In this document: piece after piece, positions 24,945 to 33,536 of the stretch
How the letters are laid out: the number at the start of each line of letters is the position of its first letter
Position numbering within the stretch: the stretch's first letter is position 1
DNA from: Alteromonas sp. ALT199
GTDB taxonomy: Bacteria; Pseudomonadota; Gammaproteobacteria; Enterobacterales; Alteromonadaceae
Assembly: GCF_018619335.1 (NCBI RefSeq)
Contig: NZ_JAHHDX010000014.1
Coordinates: forward strand, 1 to 64,000
Length of the DNA: 64,000 nucleotides
Direction: 5' to 3'
Notes under the pieces: model-generated
What the model was told of the DNA's origin: nothing
The model's input: only the letters and a program-made list of their open reading frames with translations
Databases searched by the model: none
Translations under genes and position numbers: made by a program

Positions 24945-26237
24945 ATGAAAAAGCCTTTAATCACCCTTGCGATTACAAGCGCACTAATCTCATCACCTTT
25001 GTCTGCGGTTGCCGATACCCTTATACACGCCGGAAAAGTGTTTACTGGCACCTCAAAATCACTTCAAGAAAAAATGACCATTGTTGTTGAAGACAACAAA
25101 ATAAAAGGAATAAAGAAAGGATTTATTGAAGCGCAAGAAGGCGACACTGTTATCGATTTAACCTCATCAACAGTTATGCCAGGCCTTATGGATATGCATG
25201 TTCATTTATCGTCGCAACACGGCGGGCCACAAACTTACTTAGAACGCTTTTCACTTAATGAAGCCGATTACGCACTGCGTGCAGCAAACTACGCCCAAAT
25301 AACCCTAAATTCAGGTTTTACCACTGTGCGAAACCTAGGTGATGGCTATAACGAAACAGTGGCTTTAAGAAATGCCATAAATAAGGGCTACGCCACAGGT
25401 CCACGAATTTACACTGTCGCGAAGTCTATTGCTACCACAGGCGGACACGCTGACCCAAGCAATGGCTTATCTCATTTACTTCGACCTGACGTTGGACCTA
25501 AACAGGGGGTGGTTAATGGTGAAGTGGAAGCTCGCGAGGCGGTACGAACTCGCTATCAAGATGGCGCTGACCTAATCAAAATTACTGCAACTGGCGGCGT
25601 ACTAAGCGTAGCCAAAAGCGGCCAAAACCCACAGTTTATGACCGACGAATTAGAAGCGATTGTTGATACTGCAAAAGATTACGGCATGACAGTGGCTGTG
25701 CATGCCCATGGGAAAGAAGGGATGAAGCGGGCAATTGAGGCTGGGGTAGATTCTATTGAGCATGGCACCTATATGGACGATGAAATTCGCAAGCTAATGA
25801 AGGAGCACGGCACCTATTATGTACCTACTATCTTGGCTGGAAAGTTTGTGGCAGATAAAGCCAAAATTGATGGTTTTTTTCCTGAGTTAGTTCGTCCAAA
25901 GGCTGCGGCTATCGGGCCACTTATTCAAAATACCTTTGAGCAAGCACACAAAGCGGGCGTGAAAATTGCTTTTGGTACAGACAGCGGCGTATCAGCACAC
26001 GGCGATAACGCGCAAGAGTTTTCTTTAATGGTTGAAGCAGGTATGAAACCTGCCGACGCACTAATAAGCGCTACCGTTAATAGTGCGAGTTTATTAGGCA
26101 TAAGCGACATTCTAGGTACGTTAGAAGAAGGTAAGTTGGCGGACCTCGTTGCGGTTCAAGGCAACCCGCTTGACGACATTTCGCTTATGGAAAGCGTGTC
26201 TTTTGTAATGAAAGACGGGGTCGTTTATAAGCAGTAA
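24945..26237 (+). CDS. Exported metal-dependent amidohydrolase (Xaa-Arg/Xaa-Pro dipeptidase-like)
   Basis: This is an amidohydrolase-superfamily enzyme with a signal peptide (1-24, cut near AVA-DT). The metal ligands are visible: His85 and His87 (DMHVHL), a bridging Lys212 ([10 protein letters not shown]), His253 (VHAHG), His273 (IEHGTY) and Asp346 (GTDSG). This set is typical of the carboxylated-lysine binuclear group that includes bacterial dipeptidases acting on Xaa-Pro, Xaa-Lys or Xaa-Arg peptides. At 430 residues it is full length. The 161-bp gap upstream holds its promoter region. It may share a transcript with the YqaA-type gene 24 bp downstream. Substrate uncertain. Confidence 0.88.
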   Translation: MKKPLITLAITSALISSPLSAVADTLIHAGKVFTGTSKSLQEKMTIVVEDNKIKGIKKGFIEAQEGDTVIDLTSSTVMPGLMDMHVHLSSQHGGPQTYLERFSLNEADYALRAANYAQITLNSGFTTVRNLGDGYNETVALRNAINKGYATGPRIYTVAKSIATTGGHADPSNGLSHLLRPDVGPKQGVVNGEVEAREAVRTRYQDGADLIKITATGGVLSVAKSGQNPQFMTDELEAIVDTAKDYGMTVAVHAHGKEGMKRAIEAGVDSIEHGTYMDDEIRKLMKEHGTYYVPTILAGKFVADKAKIDGFFPELVRPKAAAIGPLIQNTFEQAHKAGVKIAFGTDSGVSAHGDNAQEFSLMVEAGMKPADALISATVNSASLLGISDILGTLEEGKLADLVAVQGNPLDDISLMESVSFVMKDGVVYKQ

Positions 26238-26261
26238 AAAAATAAAAGTGGTAGAGGTTAC

Positions 26262-26849
26262 ATGGCACTAGGTAAAAAGGTTAAGCACAAAACCAAAAAG
26301 CTCATCGATTCTAAACATATGTTAAAGGGCATTACCTTAGCGTCATTTTTAGAATCGACCATTGTTCCTATACCGCTTGAAGCCGTTATGGTGCCGTTAA
26401 TGCAGGCTAGGCGAGAGTCGCTCTGGAAAATTGCGTTAATGGCCACCGTTGGCTGCGTGATTGGTGCTATCTTCGGTTATGCCCTCGGCTATTACCTCTT
26501 CGACCTGGTTGGTCAATGGGCTATTGATACCTTCTTTAGTCAAGATCAGTTCGACAGTGTTAAACAACAAATGAAAAGCCAAGGTTTTTGGTTTGTGATG
26601 ACCTTAGGCATCGCGCCCATTCCTTTCCAAGTGGCCATGTTAGCAGCTGGTGCCACTCAATACTCACTTCCGCTTTTCCTTCTAGCCACGGTTATTGCCC
26701 GTGCTCTTCGTTATTTTGGCCTTGCGGCAGTGGTGTATTATGCAGGAGACAAAGCAGAGCAGCTTATAAAGCGCTACAAGATGAAAGCCGTCATCGCAAT
26801 TACGCTAGTGATAGTCTTACTATGGTGGCTGTCCAATATACTTACCTGA
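26262..26849 (+). CDS. YqaA-type membrane protein, VTT/SNARE-associated domain
   Basis: This is a 195-residue inner-membrane protein of the DedA-related VTT group. The sequence has an amphipathic entry with LESTIVPIPLEAVMVPLM, a re-entrant-like segment, then GIAPIPFQVAMLAAGATQYS and a C-terminal helix pair. These features fit the YqaA branch. DedA-type proteins have been linked to lipid flipping and envelope homeostasis, but the role of this branch is not known to me. It follows the amidohydrolase gene by 24 bp and is probably cotranscribed. Confidence 0.82.
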   Translation: MALGKKVKHKTKKLIDSKHMLKGITLASFLESTIVPIPLEAVMVPLMQARRESLWKIALMATVGCVIGAIFGYALGYYLFDLVGQWAIDTFFSQDQFDSVKQQMKSQGFWFVMTLGIAPIPFQVAMLAAGATQYSLPLFLLATVIARALRYFGLAAVVYYAGDKAEQLIKRYKMKAVIAITLVIVLLWWLSNILT

Positions 26850-26971
26850 CTGAGAGAACCCCTTAACTTAATGGTTCATAGACTTCCAAAGTAGCATCGA
26901 CTAAATGATGCCAGCTATCGCTTAGATGCCCATTTCACATCACACTGATAGATTTTTTGAACTTTACATTT

Positions 26972-26990
26972 GATAATGATTCTTATTTGC
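26972..26990 (+). promoter_or_regulatory. Candidate Fur box
   Basis: The 19-bp site GATAATGATTCTTATTTGC agrees with the E. coli Fur consensus at 14 of 19 positions, with the first half intact. It lies 32 bp before the start of a two-gene unit of unknown function, where a repressor would block transcription. Judged by eye. Confidence 0.55.
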
Positions 26991-27021
26991 ACTAATGTAA
27001 TAAAAAACAGGAGGTGCTTAT

Positions 27022-27483
27022 ATGAATATTCAGCGTCTATGCCCAATTTACAGAAAGTGGCTACAGCTTAACCCTTCAAATGCGCGACAGCATCGCTTAT
27101 CTATGCAGGCGCAGACACAAAAGGCGCATCAACAAGGAAAATTAGACTACGCCAGAGAGCTAGGCTATCAAACCTTTGAAACCGCTAAGGTCATTCTTAG
27201 TGCGCTACAACCTACGTCGCCAAAACAAGTTAACGCTGTACAAGAAGATGTGCTCGCATTCGGTACCATGGGTATGTACTTATCTTCATTACTCGCACAA
27301 GAGCATAAAAAACAAGAGTCTCATGCAATTTTGCAGGAGTGCCAACAGCAGTTAATTGCCATATTGCCTTTGCATGCCACTAATCCATCTGTATGTAGGC
27401 TTATAACTGCCATTCAGCACACTCTTGAGCAAACCTATGAACCTCAAATTAGCAGGCAGTTTGGGTCTGCAGCCGTTCATTAA
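27022..27483 (+). CDS. Hypothetical helical protein, first gene of a probable Fur-controlled pair
   Basis: I do not recognise a family. The 153-residue product is predicted to be all helical and soluble, rich in Gln, Ala and Leu, with TPR-like spacing but no clear repeat. It has three Cys residues (Cys8, then two in the C-terminal half) and no signal peptide. The ribosome binding site is a perfect AGGAGGT at 27009-27015, six bases before the ATG, implying strong translation when the promoter is open. It lies behind the candidate Fur box and 21 bp before a 62-codon gene. Iron-responsive expression is inferred. Confidence 0.75.
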   Translation: MNIQRLCPIYRKWLQLNPSNARQHRLSMQAQTQKAHQQGKLDYARELGYQTFETAKVILSALQPTSPKQVNAVQEDVLAFGTMGMYLSSLLAQEHKKQESHAILQECQQQLIAILPLHATNPSVCRLITAIQHTLEQTYEPQISRQFGSAAVH

Positions 27484-27504
27484 AAATAACAGTTAAAGGA
27501 GCGA

Positions 27505-27693
27505 ATGATGATGTCGAAACAAATGCCAAGTGAAGACGGTTTTGTCTCTTTGAATGTAAGAGCATCTGTATTACAAAAAATGCTTAAAGGTGAAGTTCTA
27601 CACATGACTGACGTTCACTGCACCTGTGCTCACAGCAAACGTACACTACAACAACTGCTTTTAAAAGCAGTTGTAGACGGTTCGGAACGTTAA
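27505..27693 (+). CDS. Small 62-residue protein with His-Cys-x-Cys-x-His motif
   Basis: This small protein is not recognised. It contains DVHCTCAHSKR at about residues 36-46, a possible metal-binding cluster, between two short helices. Its Leu-rich C-terminal helix is encoded partly by a 24-bp perfect palindrome. AAGGAG at 27496-27501 precedes three consecutive in-frame ATG codons (27505, 27508, 27511), so the exact start is uncertain by one or two codons. Position behind the candidate Fur box suggests a role in iron-limited growth. That is inference. Confidence 0.7.
   Translation: MMMSKQMPSEDGFVSLNVRASVLQKMLKGEVLHMTDVHCTCAHSKRTLQQLLLKAVVDGSER
27651..27674. repeat. 24-bp perfect palindrome inside the 62-codon gene
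   Basis: ACAACTGCTTTT (27651-27662) is followed directly by its exact reverse complement, AAAAGCAGTTGT (27663-27674). It lies near the 3' end of the coding sequence. It could be an operator or an mRNA hairpin; it does not look like a standard terminator. Confidence 0.8.
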
Positions 27694-27810
27694 TCTGAAA
27701 CGCTAACTCACGAGCGTATGAGCACAGACTGCAGCAAAACGGAACATAACTTGATACAGAATAAGTAACCAAATCGTTTTTATTTTGCAATTAAGCTATG
27801 AGAGGACACC

Positions 27811-28614
27811 GTGGAACCTTCGTCTAAATGGAAAGAGATAACCGCTAGAGCGGGGTATAGCGCCAAAACAGTCATGTACGTTATGCTTGGTGTCTTCATT
27901 CTTACATCTGTATTTACAGCGTTAAACCGTGAAAAAGCCTCTCAGTCCAATGTCTTTATTACACTTAAAGAGCAACCACTCGGACAGATCTTATTAGGCA
28001 TTCTTGTCCTTGGCTTAGCATGTTATGCCTGCTGGCGTTGGCTGCAGATTTTTATTACCGACAAATCAGACGACGATAGTTTGTTTATTCACATTATAAA
28101 TAAGCTGTTCTTCTTTATATCAGGCGCGTTCTATTTTGTTGCTGCATACGCAGGGGGTAAAACCTTATTAGAAGTACAAAGTAGCTCTTCATCCCAAGGC
28201 AGTGGAAAGAAGGTGAGTGAGTTTTTGATGCAATATGAATGGGGGCTGTTGCTTGTAGCCGCAATTGGGCTTTGCATCATTATATTTGCCGTTGTGCAGT
28301 TCAAACATGCTTACACCGCCGACTTTTTAAAGAAGTTTTCGCTACACGCTTTAAATCAGCGCATTAGAAAAAGTGTGAAAGTGACGGGACGCCTTGGGTA
28401 TACCGCGAGAGGGGTCGTTTATTCCTTAGTAGGTGGATTTTTTATCCTTGCCGCCATATTGAGTAACCCATCGCAAGCAGGTGGATTACAAAAAGCATTA
28501 GAAACCTTAATGAAGCAGCCCTTCGGCCCTTATCTCATTGCCGCAGTAGGCGCAGGCTTTGTTATGTTCGGCCTTTATTGTGCGCTGGAGGCAAAATACA
28601 GAAAGGTAGAGTAG
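27811..28614 (+). CDS. DUF1206 membrane protein
   Basis: This is a 267-residue integral membrane protein with six predicted helices arranged as three two-helix repeats. Each repeat opens with an Ala/Gly/Tyr-rich turn (ARAGYSAKTVMYVMLG near 12, and GRLGYTARGVVYSLVGG near 193), the hallmark of DUF1206. The start is GTG with AGAGGA four bases upstream. The function of the family is unknown. It ends at a shared bidirectional terminator with tusA. Confidence 0.85.
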   Translation: MEPSSKWKEITARAGYSAKTVMYVMLGVFILTSVFTALNREKASQSNVFITLKEQPLGQILLGILVLGLACYACWRWLQIFITDKSDDDSLFIHIINKLFFFISGAFYFVAAYAGGKTLLEVQSSSSSQGSGKKVSEFLMQYEWGLLLVAAIGLCIIIFAVVQFKHAYTADFLKKFSLHALNQRIRKSVKVTGRLGYTARGVVYSLVGGFFILAAILSNPSQAGGLQKALETLMKQPFGPYLIAAVGAGFVMFGLYCALEAKYRKVE

Positions 28615-28655
28615 GACATTTAAATGGAAGGTGCTAATAGCCTAAATTTGAAAGT

Positions 28656-28684
28656 AAAAAAGGCGCTTAAGCGCGCCCTTTTTT
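28656..28684. terminator. Bidirectional terminator between the DUF1206 gene and tusA
   Basis: AAAAAAGGCGC, a TTAA loop and GCGC-GCCCTTTTTT form a compact hairpin with an A-run on one side and a T-run on the other. It serves both convergent genes, and the tusA stop codon lies in the loop (28667-28669). Confidence 0.85.
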
Positions 28685-28927
28685 AATAACGTATTGGTAA
28701 GGCAAGGTCTCTGTTTGAGACGCTACCAGCGTATGATCCATAAAGCGGCAAAAGCTGGGAATATCTCTTGCCGTTGAGGGATCGTCAGCCGTGACCGATA
28801 AGGTTTCCCCATCGGCCAGCTTACGAATATTTAAACGCACCATCATCACCGGTTCTGGGCAACGTAAGCCTAGTGCATCTAAATGCTGACTTGCTGCGCT
28901 AAAGGCGCTATCAAAATCAGATGCCAT
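28667..28927 (-). CDS. tusA: Sulfur carrier protein TusA
   Basis: TusA accepts persulfide sulfur from the cysteine desulfurase IscS and passes it on for 2-thiouridine synthesis in tRNA. The 86-residue protein has the diagnostic [13 protein letters not shown] segment with the sulfur-carrying Cys, and the [18 protein letters not shown] region closely follows E. coli TusA (81 aa). The ATG at 28927 is used because it gives the family N-terminus. The start lies 11 bp inside the end of pyrE, so rph-pyrE-tusA is likely one transcript. Its stop codon sits in the terminator hairpin. Confidence 0.93.
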   Translation of the reverse strand: MASDFDSAFSAASQHLDALGLRCPEPVMMVRLNIRKLADGETLSVTADDPSTARDIPSFCRFMDHTLVASQTETLPYQYVIKKGRA

Positions 28928-29558
28928 AGTTTTCGCGGTAGGTGTTGATAGCACTGATTTCACTATCAAACCCGCCTTTATCAGTTAGATAAGCGACCAC
29001 ATCTGCAAGCGATACAATAGAGATGACCTGAGTGCCAAAGTCACGTTCAACTTCTTGGATGGCGGACAGTTCGCCATTACCGCGCTCTTGTCTATCTAAT
29101 GCGATTAGCACGCCAGACAAACTGGCCTGCTGCTGTTCGATTAACGTCATCGATTCACGAATAGCGGTACCCGCGGTGATTACGTCATCCACTAGCATAA
29201 CCTTGCCTTCAAGCGGGCTACCTACCAAATTGCCGCCTTCACCGTGGGTCTTCGCTTCTTTACGGTTGAAGCAATAAGGCACATCAAGGTTATGGCTATC
29301 GGCCAATGCTACGGCGGTAGTCGTCGCAATAGGAATGCCTTTATACGCTGGACCAAACAGTACATCGAATTCGACACCTGCATCCATTAGCGCATCAGCG
29401 TAAAAACGCCCTAGCTTGGCCAAATCGCCGCCGCGATTAAACAAGCCCGCATTAAAAAAGTAAGGGCTAACGCGGCCAGACTTTAAAGTAAATTCGCCAA
29501 ATTTTAGTACGCCACGCTCAATGGCAAACTCGATAAAATCACGCTGAAACGCTTTCAT
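28917..29558 (-). CDS. pyrE: Orotate phosphoribosyltransferase
   Basis: PyrE converts orotate and PRPP to orotidine 5'-phosphate in pyrimidine synthesis. The 213-residue protein has the same length as E. coli PyrE and is very similar along its length, including [11 protein letters not shown], the flexible loop [11 protein letters not shown] and the PRPP-binding motif [18 protein letters not shown] precedes the ATG. It follows rph by 57 bp as in enterobacteria, but I could not identify the UTP-sensing attenuator hairpin known from E. coli. Confidence 0.97.
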   Translation of the reverse strand: MKAFQRDFIEFAIERGVLKFGEFTLKSGRVSPYFFNAGLFNRGGDLAKLGRFYADALMDAGVEFDVLFGPAYKGIPIATTTAVALADSHNLDVPYCFNRKEAKTHGEGGNLVGSPLEGKVMLVDDVITAGTAIRESMTLIEQQQASLSGVLIALDRQERGNGELSAIQEVERDFGTQVISIVSLADVVAYLTDKGGFDSEISAINTYRENYGI

Positions 29559-29615
29559 GATGACCTCTTAATTACTAACTAATACGTAGGCGTTAAATAC
29601 GCTTAATTGCCTCGC

Positions 29616-30329
29616 TTACGCAAGCGCCGCTTTTTGAATATCGAATAATTCGCGTAAGCCGTGCTTACCAATTTTCAATAGCTCATCAAGCTCTTCAAAC
29701 GAGAAGGGTTCACCCTCAGCAGTACCTTGAACTTCAATCAGTTTACCGGTTTCGGTCATCACTATGTTCATGTCAGTTTCTGCTTCAGAGTCTTCAGTGT
29801 ACTCAAGGTCAGCGATCGGCGTACCTTCATAAATACCCACAGAAAGAGCAGCAATCATGTGCTTAAGCGGGTTTGTTTTGATAATGCCTTTTGCACGCAT
29901 ATAGGTAAGCGCATCAACAAGAGCAACACAAGCACCTGTGATTGACGCCGTACGCGTACCGCCGTCGGCCTGAATGACATCACAATCCAATGTAATTGTG
30001 TTTTCACCCAGAAGTTTTAAATCAATCGCCGCGCGAAGTGAGCGCGCGATTAGACGTTGAATCTCTAGCGTACGACCACCTTGCTTACCGCGCGCCGCTT
30101 CACGGCCGCTACGTGTATGGGTAGCACGTGGAAGCATGCTGTATTCGGCGGTAACCCAACCTTTACCCTGGCCTTTCATAAAGCGTGGTACACCTTCTTC
30201 CACCGTCGCATTACACAACACCTTAGTGTTACCAAACTCTACTAAAACAGAGCCTTCTGCATGGCAGGTATACTGACGAGTAATAGTAACGGGGCGAATT
30301 TGACTGGCGGTTCTGCCGCTTGGACGCAT
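29616..30329 (-). CDS. rph: Ribonuclease PH
   Basis: RNase PH is a phosphorolytic 3'-5' exoribonuclease that trims tRNA precursors and helps degrade structured RNA. The 237-residue protein starts [16 protein letters not shown]. It contains the [20 protein letters not shown] and [11 protein letters not shown] segments and the GTAEGEPF phosphate-site region of the family (E. coli 238 aa). The ATG at 30329 has GGAGA upstream; an earlier GTG is less likely. The reading frame is intact at its 3' end, unlike the frameshifted rph of E. coli K-12. Confidence 0.96.
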   Translation of the reverse strand: MRPSGRTASQIRPVTITRQYTCHAEGSVLVEFGNTKVLCNATVEEGVPRFMKGQGKGWVTAEYSMLPRATHTRSGREAARGKQGGRTLEIQRLIARSLRAAIDLKLLGENTITLDCDVIQADGGTRTASITGACVALVDALTYMRAKGIIKTNPLKHMIAALSVGIYEGTPIADLEYTEDSEAETDMNIVMTETGKLIEVQGTAEGEPFSFEELDELLKIGKHGLRELFDIQKAALA

Positions 30330-30630
30330 AGTGTTCTCCACAAGGTAAATGCTTAAAAAGGGTAGCGATTCATAGGTATTTTTAGCGATATAGCAATAGA
30401 TAGCTCAATTTGCGATTAAAACCCTATAAATTCGAAGTAGCTACGAAATTGCGCCTAAGTATAACGCATTACCCGTGGCCGTTAAAAACGAACTTTACAT
30501 GTTTGCTTATCGAATTACCTAAATGTGCGCTAATATACGAAATACGAGAAAACCTGCTTTTGATATTCACGTATACAACACGACGTTCGGGTTGTTTTTG
30601 CAGGCTTTCAGTAAAATTTAAAGGACATTT
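30330..30630. other. Divergent intergenic region between rph and yicC
   Basis: This 301-bp gap separates the divergent rph and yicC genes and must hold both promoters. I could not assign a convincing -10/-35 pair. AAGGA at 30621-30625 is the yicC ribosome binding site. Confidence 0.5.
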
Positions 30631-31494
30631 ATGATTTACAGCATGACAGCGTTTGCGCGCGTAGAAACGAAAAAAGAGTGGGGCTCAGCCGTATGGGAAA
30701 TACGCTCGGTTAACCAACGCTTTTTAGAAACGTATTTTCGCCTACCGGAACAGTTCCGCTCGTTAGAGCCGGTTTTACGTGAGCGTTTTCGTAAAAAGCT
30801 GGCTCGAGGTAAAGTAGAATGTGCTCTGCGTTTTACCGCAAACGACGCTGCTGTAACCAAGCTAAGCTTAAACGAAGAATTGGCCAAGCAGGTGCTTCAT
30901 GCCGCTGACTGGGTGCAGTCTCATGGCCAATCAACCGGTGTGAACCCGCTTGACGTCTTGCGCTGGCCTGGGGTTATTGCTGCAGAAGAAGCCGATATGG
31001 ATACCATTCATGGTGATGTAATGGCGGCATTTGACCAAGCATTAAGCGACTTTATTAGCGCCCGCGCTACAGAAGGTGAAGCCCTTAAAGGTATGATCAC
31101 GCAACGCCTAGACGCCATTGAAGTTGAAGCGGAAAAAGTAGCCGCGCGTATGCCTGAAATTATGGTGTGGCAACGAGAAAAAGTGCAAACCCGCTTTGAA
31201 GAAGCAAAGATAGAGCTTGATGCTGGCCGTTTTGAACAAGAAATGATTATGCTTGCGCAAAAAGTGGATGTTGCCGAAGAGCTAGATCGCCTAAACGCTC
31301 ACGTTAAAGAAACGCGCAATATCCTTAAAAAGGGTGGGGCAGTGGGTCGCCGCTTAGATTTCATGATGCAGGAATTTAACCGCGAATCAAACACGTTAGG
31401 TTCAAAATCTATCAGTACTGACATCACACAATCGGCAGTTGAACTTAAAGTATTGATTGAGCAGATGCGCGAGCAAATTCAGAATATTGAGTAG
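30631..31494 (+). CDS. yicC: YicC/YloC-family endoribonuclease
   Basis: YicC is a conserved endoribonuclease involved in RNA turnover in E. coli. The 287-residue protein begins MIYSMTAFAR. The N-terminal domain (about 1-150) has SVNQRFLETYFRLPEQFR, and the C-terminal region has LDFMMQEFNRESNTLGSKS, the diagnostic motif of the family. It is divergent from rph, the same arrangement as in E. coli, and ends at a terminator 31 bp downstream. Confidence 0.95.
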   Translation: MIYSMTAFARVETKKEWGSAVWEIRSVNQRFLETYFRLPEQFRSLEPVLRERFRKKLARGKVECALRFTANDAAVTKLSLNEELAKQVLHAADWVQSHGQSTGVNPLDVLRWPGVIAAEEADMDTIHGDVMAAFDQALSDFISARATEGEALKGMITQRLDAIEVEAEKVAARMPEIMVWQREKVQTRFEEAKIELDAGRFEQEMIMLAQKVDVAEELDRLNAHVKETRNILKKGGAVGRRLDFMMQEFNRESNTLGSKSISTDITQSAVELKVLIEQMREQIQNIE

Positions 31495-31525
31495 TTTTTC
31501 ACCCATCCCGAAATGTCTTAAGAGT

Positions 31526-31558
31526 CCTGTTATTTGCTTGCAAATACAGGGCTTTTTT
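31526..31558 (+). terminator. Rho-independent terminator of yicC
   Basis: CCTGT and ATTTGC pair with GCAAAT and ACAGG around a short loop, with one bulged base; the hairpin is followed by GC and six T residues. Confidence 0.8.
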
Positions 31559-31577
31559 ATTTTTCCTGCTCAATCAT

Positions 31578-31931
31578 ATGCTAGGCAGCAGTTATAAAGA
31601 GATTAAGCAACAAAACTATGAATACAAAGGCTATGTAGCTGAAAACTTTGTGCAACAAGAGTTCACTGCTATTGGCGTTGACCCAAGCTATTCGTGGAAT
31701 GACGCCCGCGCCGAAATCGAATTTATCTTGGCGACCGATGTTGGCGATATCGTCGCTGTTGAAGTCAAAAGTGGTAAACGTACAAGAGCAAAATCGTTGG
31801 CATCCTACATTGAAAAATGTAATCCAAGTAAAACTTTTAAGTTGACTGGTACACAAGGCTCTTCAGCGTTAGAAAAAACCAATATCGTGATGCCTTTGTA
31901 TTTCACGCAGTATTTACCTGAGAGATGGTAA
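31578..31931 (+). pseudogene. C-terminal remnant of a DUF4143 AAA ATPase
   Basis: The 117-codon frame reads like the end of an ATP-binding protein with a C-terminal DUF4143 nuclease-like domain. YKGYVAENFVQQEF, YSWNDARAEIEFIL, VAVEVKSGKRTRAKSL and the closing MPLYFTQYLPER are the recognisable parts. The usual proteins have about 400 residues, so the whole AAA domain is missing. The fragment starts 20 bp beyond the yicC terminator, so it probably has no promoter. It is the remains of a larger accessory gene. Confidence 0.75.
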
Positions 31932-32031
31932 AAGCGTTGCTTAGCAGAGCGTTTGATGGCTCTTCGGTTACGAGCTGCTAGGCTCACTGTTAACGCGCGA
32001 CCTGCCGCCAACAACTAACGCTTCAAATAAT

Positions 32032-33536
32032 TCATTTCAAATACTGTGTTAAGAAGGCCTCGTGCGCGGGGAGTTTAGCTACATGGTTATCCACCTGCTG
32101 TTTTAATCCTGCCATAAATTGCTTTAAAGACTGCTCACTCATTTCATCGGCAACGCGGTGATATTGCTTGGGCGTCATGCCTTGGCCCATCAATACTTGA
32201 GTCCAGGAGTCGACACGAAAGATATCTCCATCATCTAAAAACACACGGCCAGACTCGGCGAACAAAGCCAATTTATGTGTAAGTGACGGCGGTACGTCCA
32301 TGCGCTGGCACTGTTGCCAAAATGGACTGTCTTCGCGCTGTGTCACCTTGTAATGCATAACAATGAAGTCGAGTATGGCCGACATTTCGCTATCAAACTT
32401 TTTATTGTATTCGTCGATTGCGCTTTGGGTGATGCCATCGAAAGGGAATAAACGCATTAGGCGTATAAGGCCGGTCATGATTAGGTGAATGCTGGTCGAC
32501 TCTAATGGCTCGATAAAGCCACTGGATAACCCTAACGCTACACAGTTTTTATTCCAACCACGCCTGCGTTTACCCGGAGTAAAGCGAATGACTCTCGGCT
32601 CATTAATTGGCGCACCTGTTACCTGCGATTTGAGTGTATTAATGGCGTCCTCATCGCTCATAAAGCGGCTACAAAATACCAATCCGTTACCCATGCGCTC
32701 TTTAAGCGGTATCTGCCAACGCCACCCCGCTTCGTGCGCTACACTTTTGGTATATGGCAAGGTGGGGCAGGAAGCTCTGTTTGCATGGCTACTGCTCTAT
32801 CGCAAAATAAATAGTGCTGCCAATCGTCGTATCCAGTATGAAGAGCTTGTTCAATAAGCAGGCCTTTAAAGCCTGTACAGTCTATAAAGAAGTCACCGTT
32901 TACCACTTCACCGCTTGCTAATTGTAGAGACTGGATATTGCCTGATTGCGGGCAAACAACGACCTTTTCTATGTCTCCTTCCTTGTGCGTCACCCCAGCT
33001 TCGCAAGCTAAAGATTTTAAAAATCGACCGTAGGCGACGGCATCAAAGTGATAAGCAAAGTTAAGCGGCATAGCTTCTGATGTAGCAAATTTATTCTGCT
33101 TAGCGGCCATCAGTTCAGGGCAATAATCACCAAATTCACCGCCGAAACCATATTCTTTAGCCCGTAGCCAAAAGTGGTGAAACTCGCCTGCCCAGCACTC
33201 TCTTCCGGTAATGCCAAACGAGTGGATATAGCTGTGACCCTGTTCACGCCAATTTTCAAACTCTATACCCAGTTTGAACGTGGCTTGGGTAGCGCGCATA
33301 AAGGCTTTTTCGTCTATACCTAGCAACTTATGAAAGGTTCTAATCGGCGGAATAGTGGCTTCGCCAACGCCCACAATACCAATATCTTTTGATTCGACTA
33401 GCGTAACCTTTATCGACTTACCCAAAAGCCGGGTCAACGCCGTTGCCGCCATCCATCCTGCAGTACCGCCACCTGCAATAACAACGTTCTTAACGGGCGT
33501 TTGATTGTTACTGCTATCTAAACCCGATACGGCCAT
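32032..33536 (-). pseudogene. Tryptophan-halogenase-family flavoprotein, broken by one frameshift
   Basis: Two overlapping frames together encode one flavin-dependent tryptophan-halogenase-like protein of about 500 residues. The 5' frame (33536-32739) has the FAD motif IAGGGTAGWM, GVGEATIPPI and the Lys88 region (ATFKLGIEF). The 3' frame (about 32760-32032) has the halogenase signature GWRWQIP and SGFIEPLEST. The junction near 32756-32765 lacks one base: in the correct frame LPAPP would continue LPYTKSVAHEAG. Either the gene is a fresh pseudogene or the base is an assembly error. It overlaps the intact paralogue upstream by 23 bp. Confidence 0.88.

Noticed and set aside
32739..32765. Programmed ribosomal frameshift in the halogenase-like gene
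   Set aside because: No slippery heptamer or downstream pseudoknot is visible; the junction is a plain single-base loss in a C-rich stretch.
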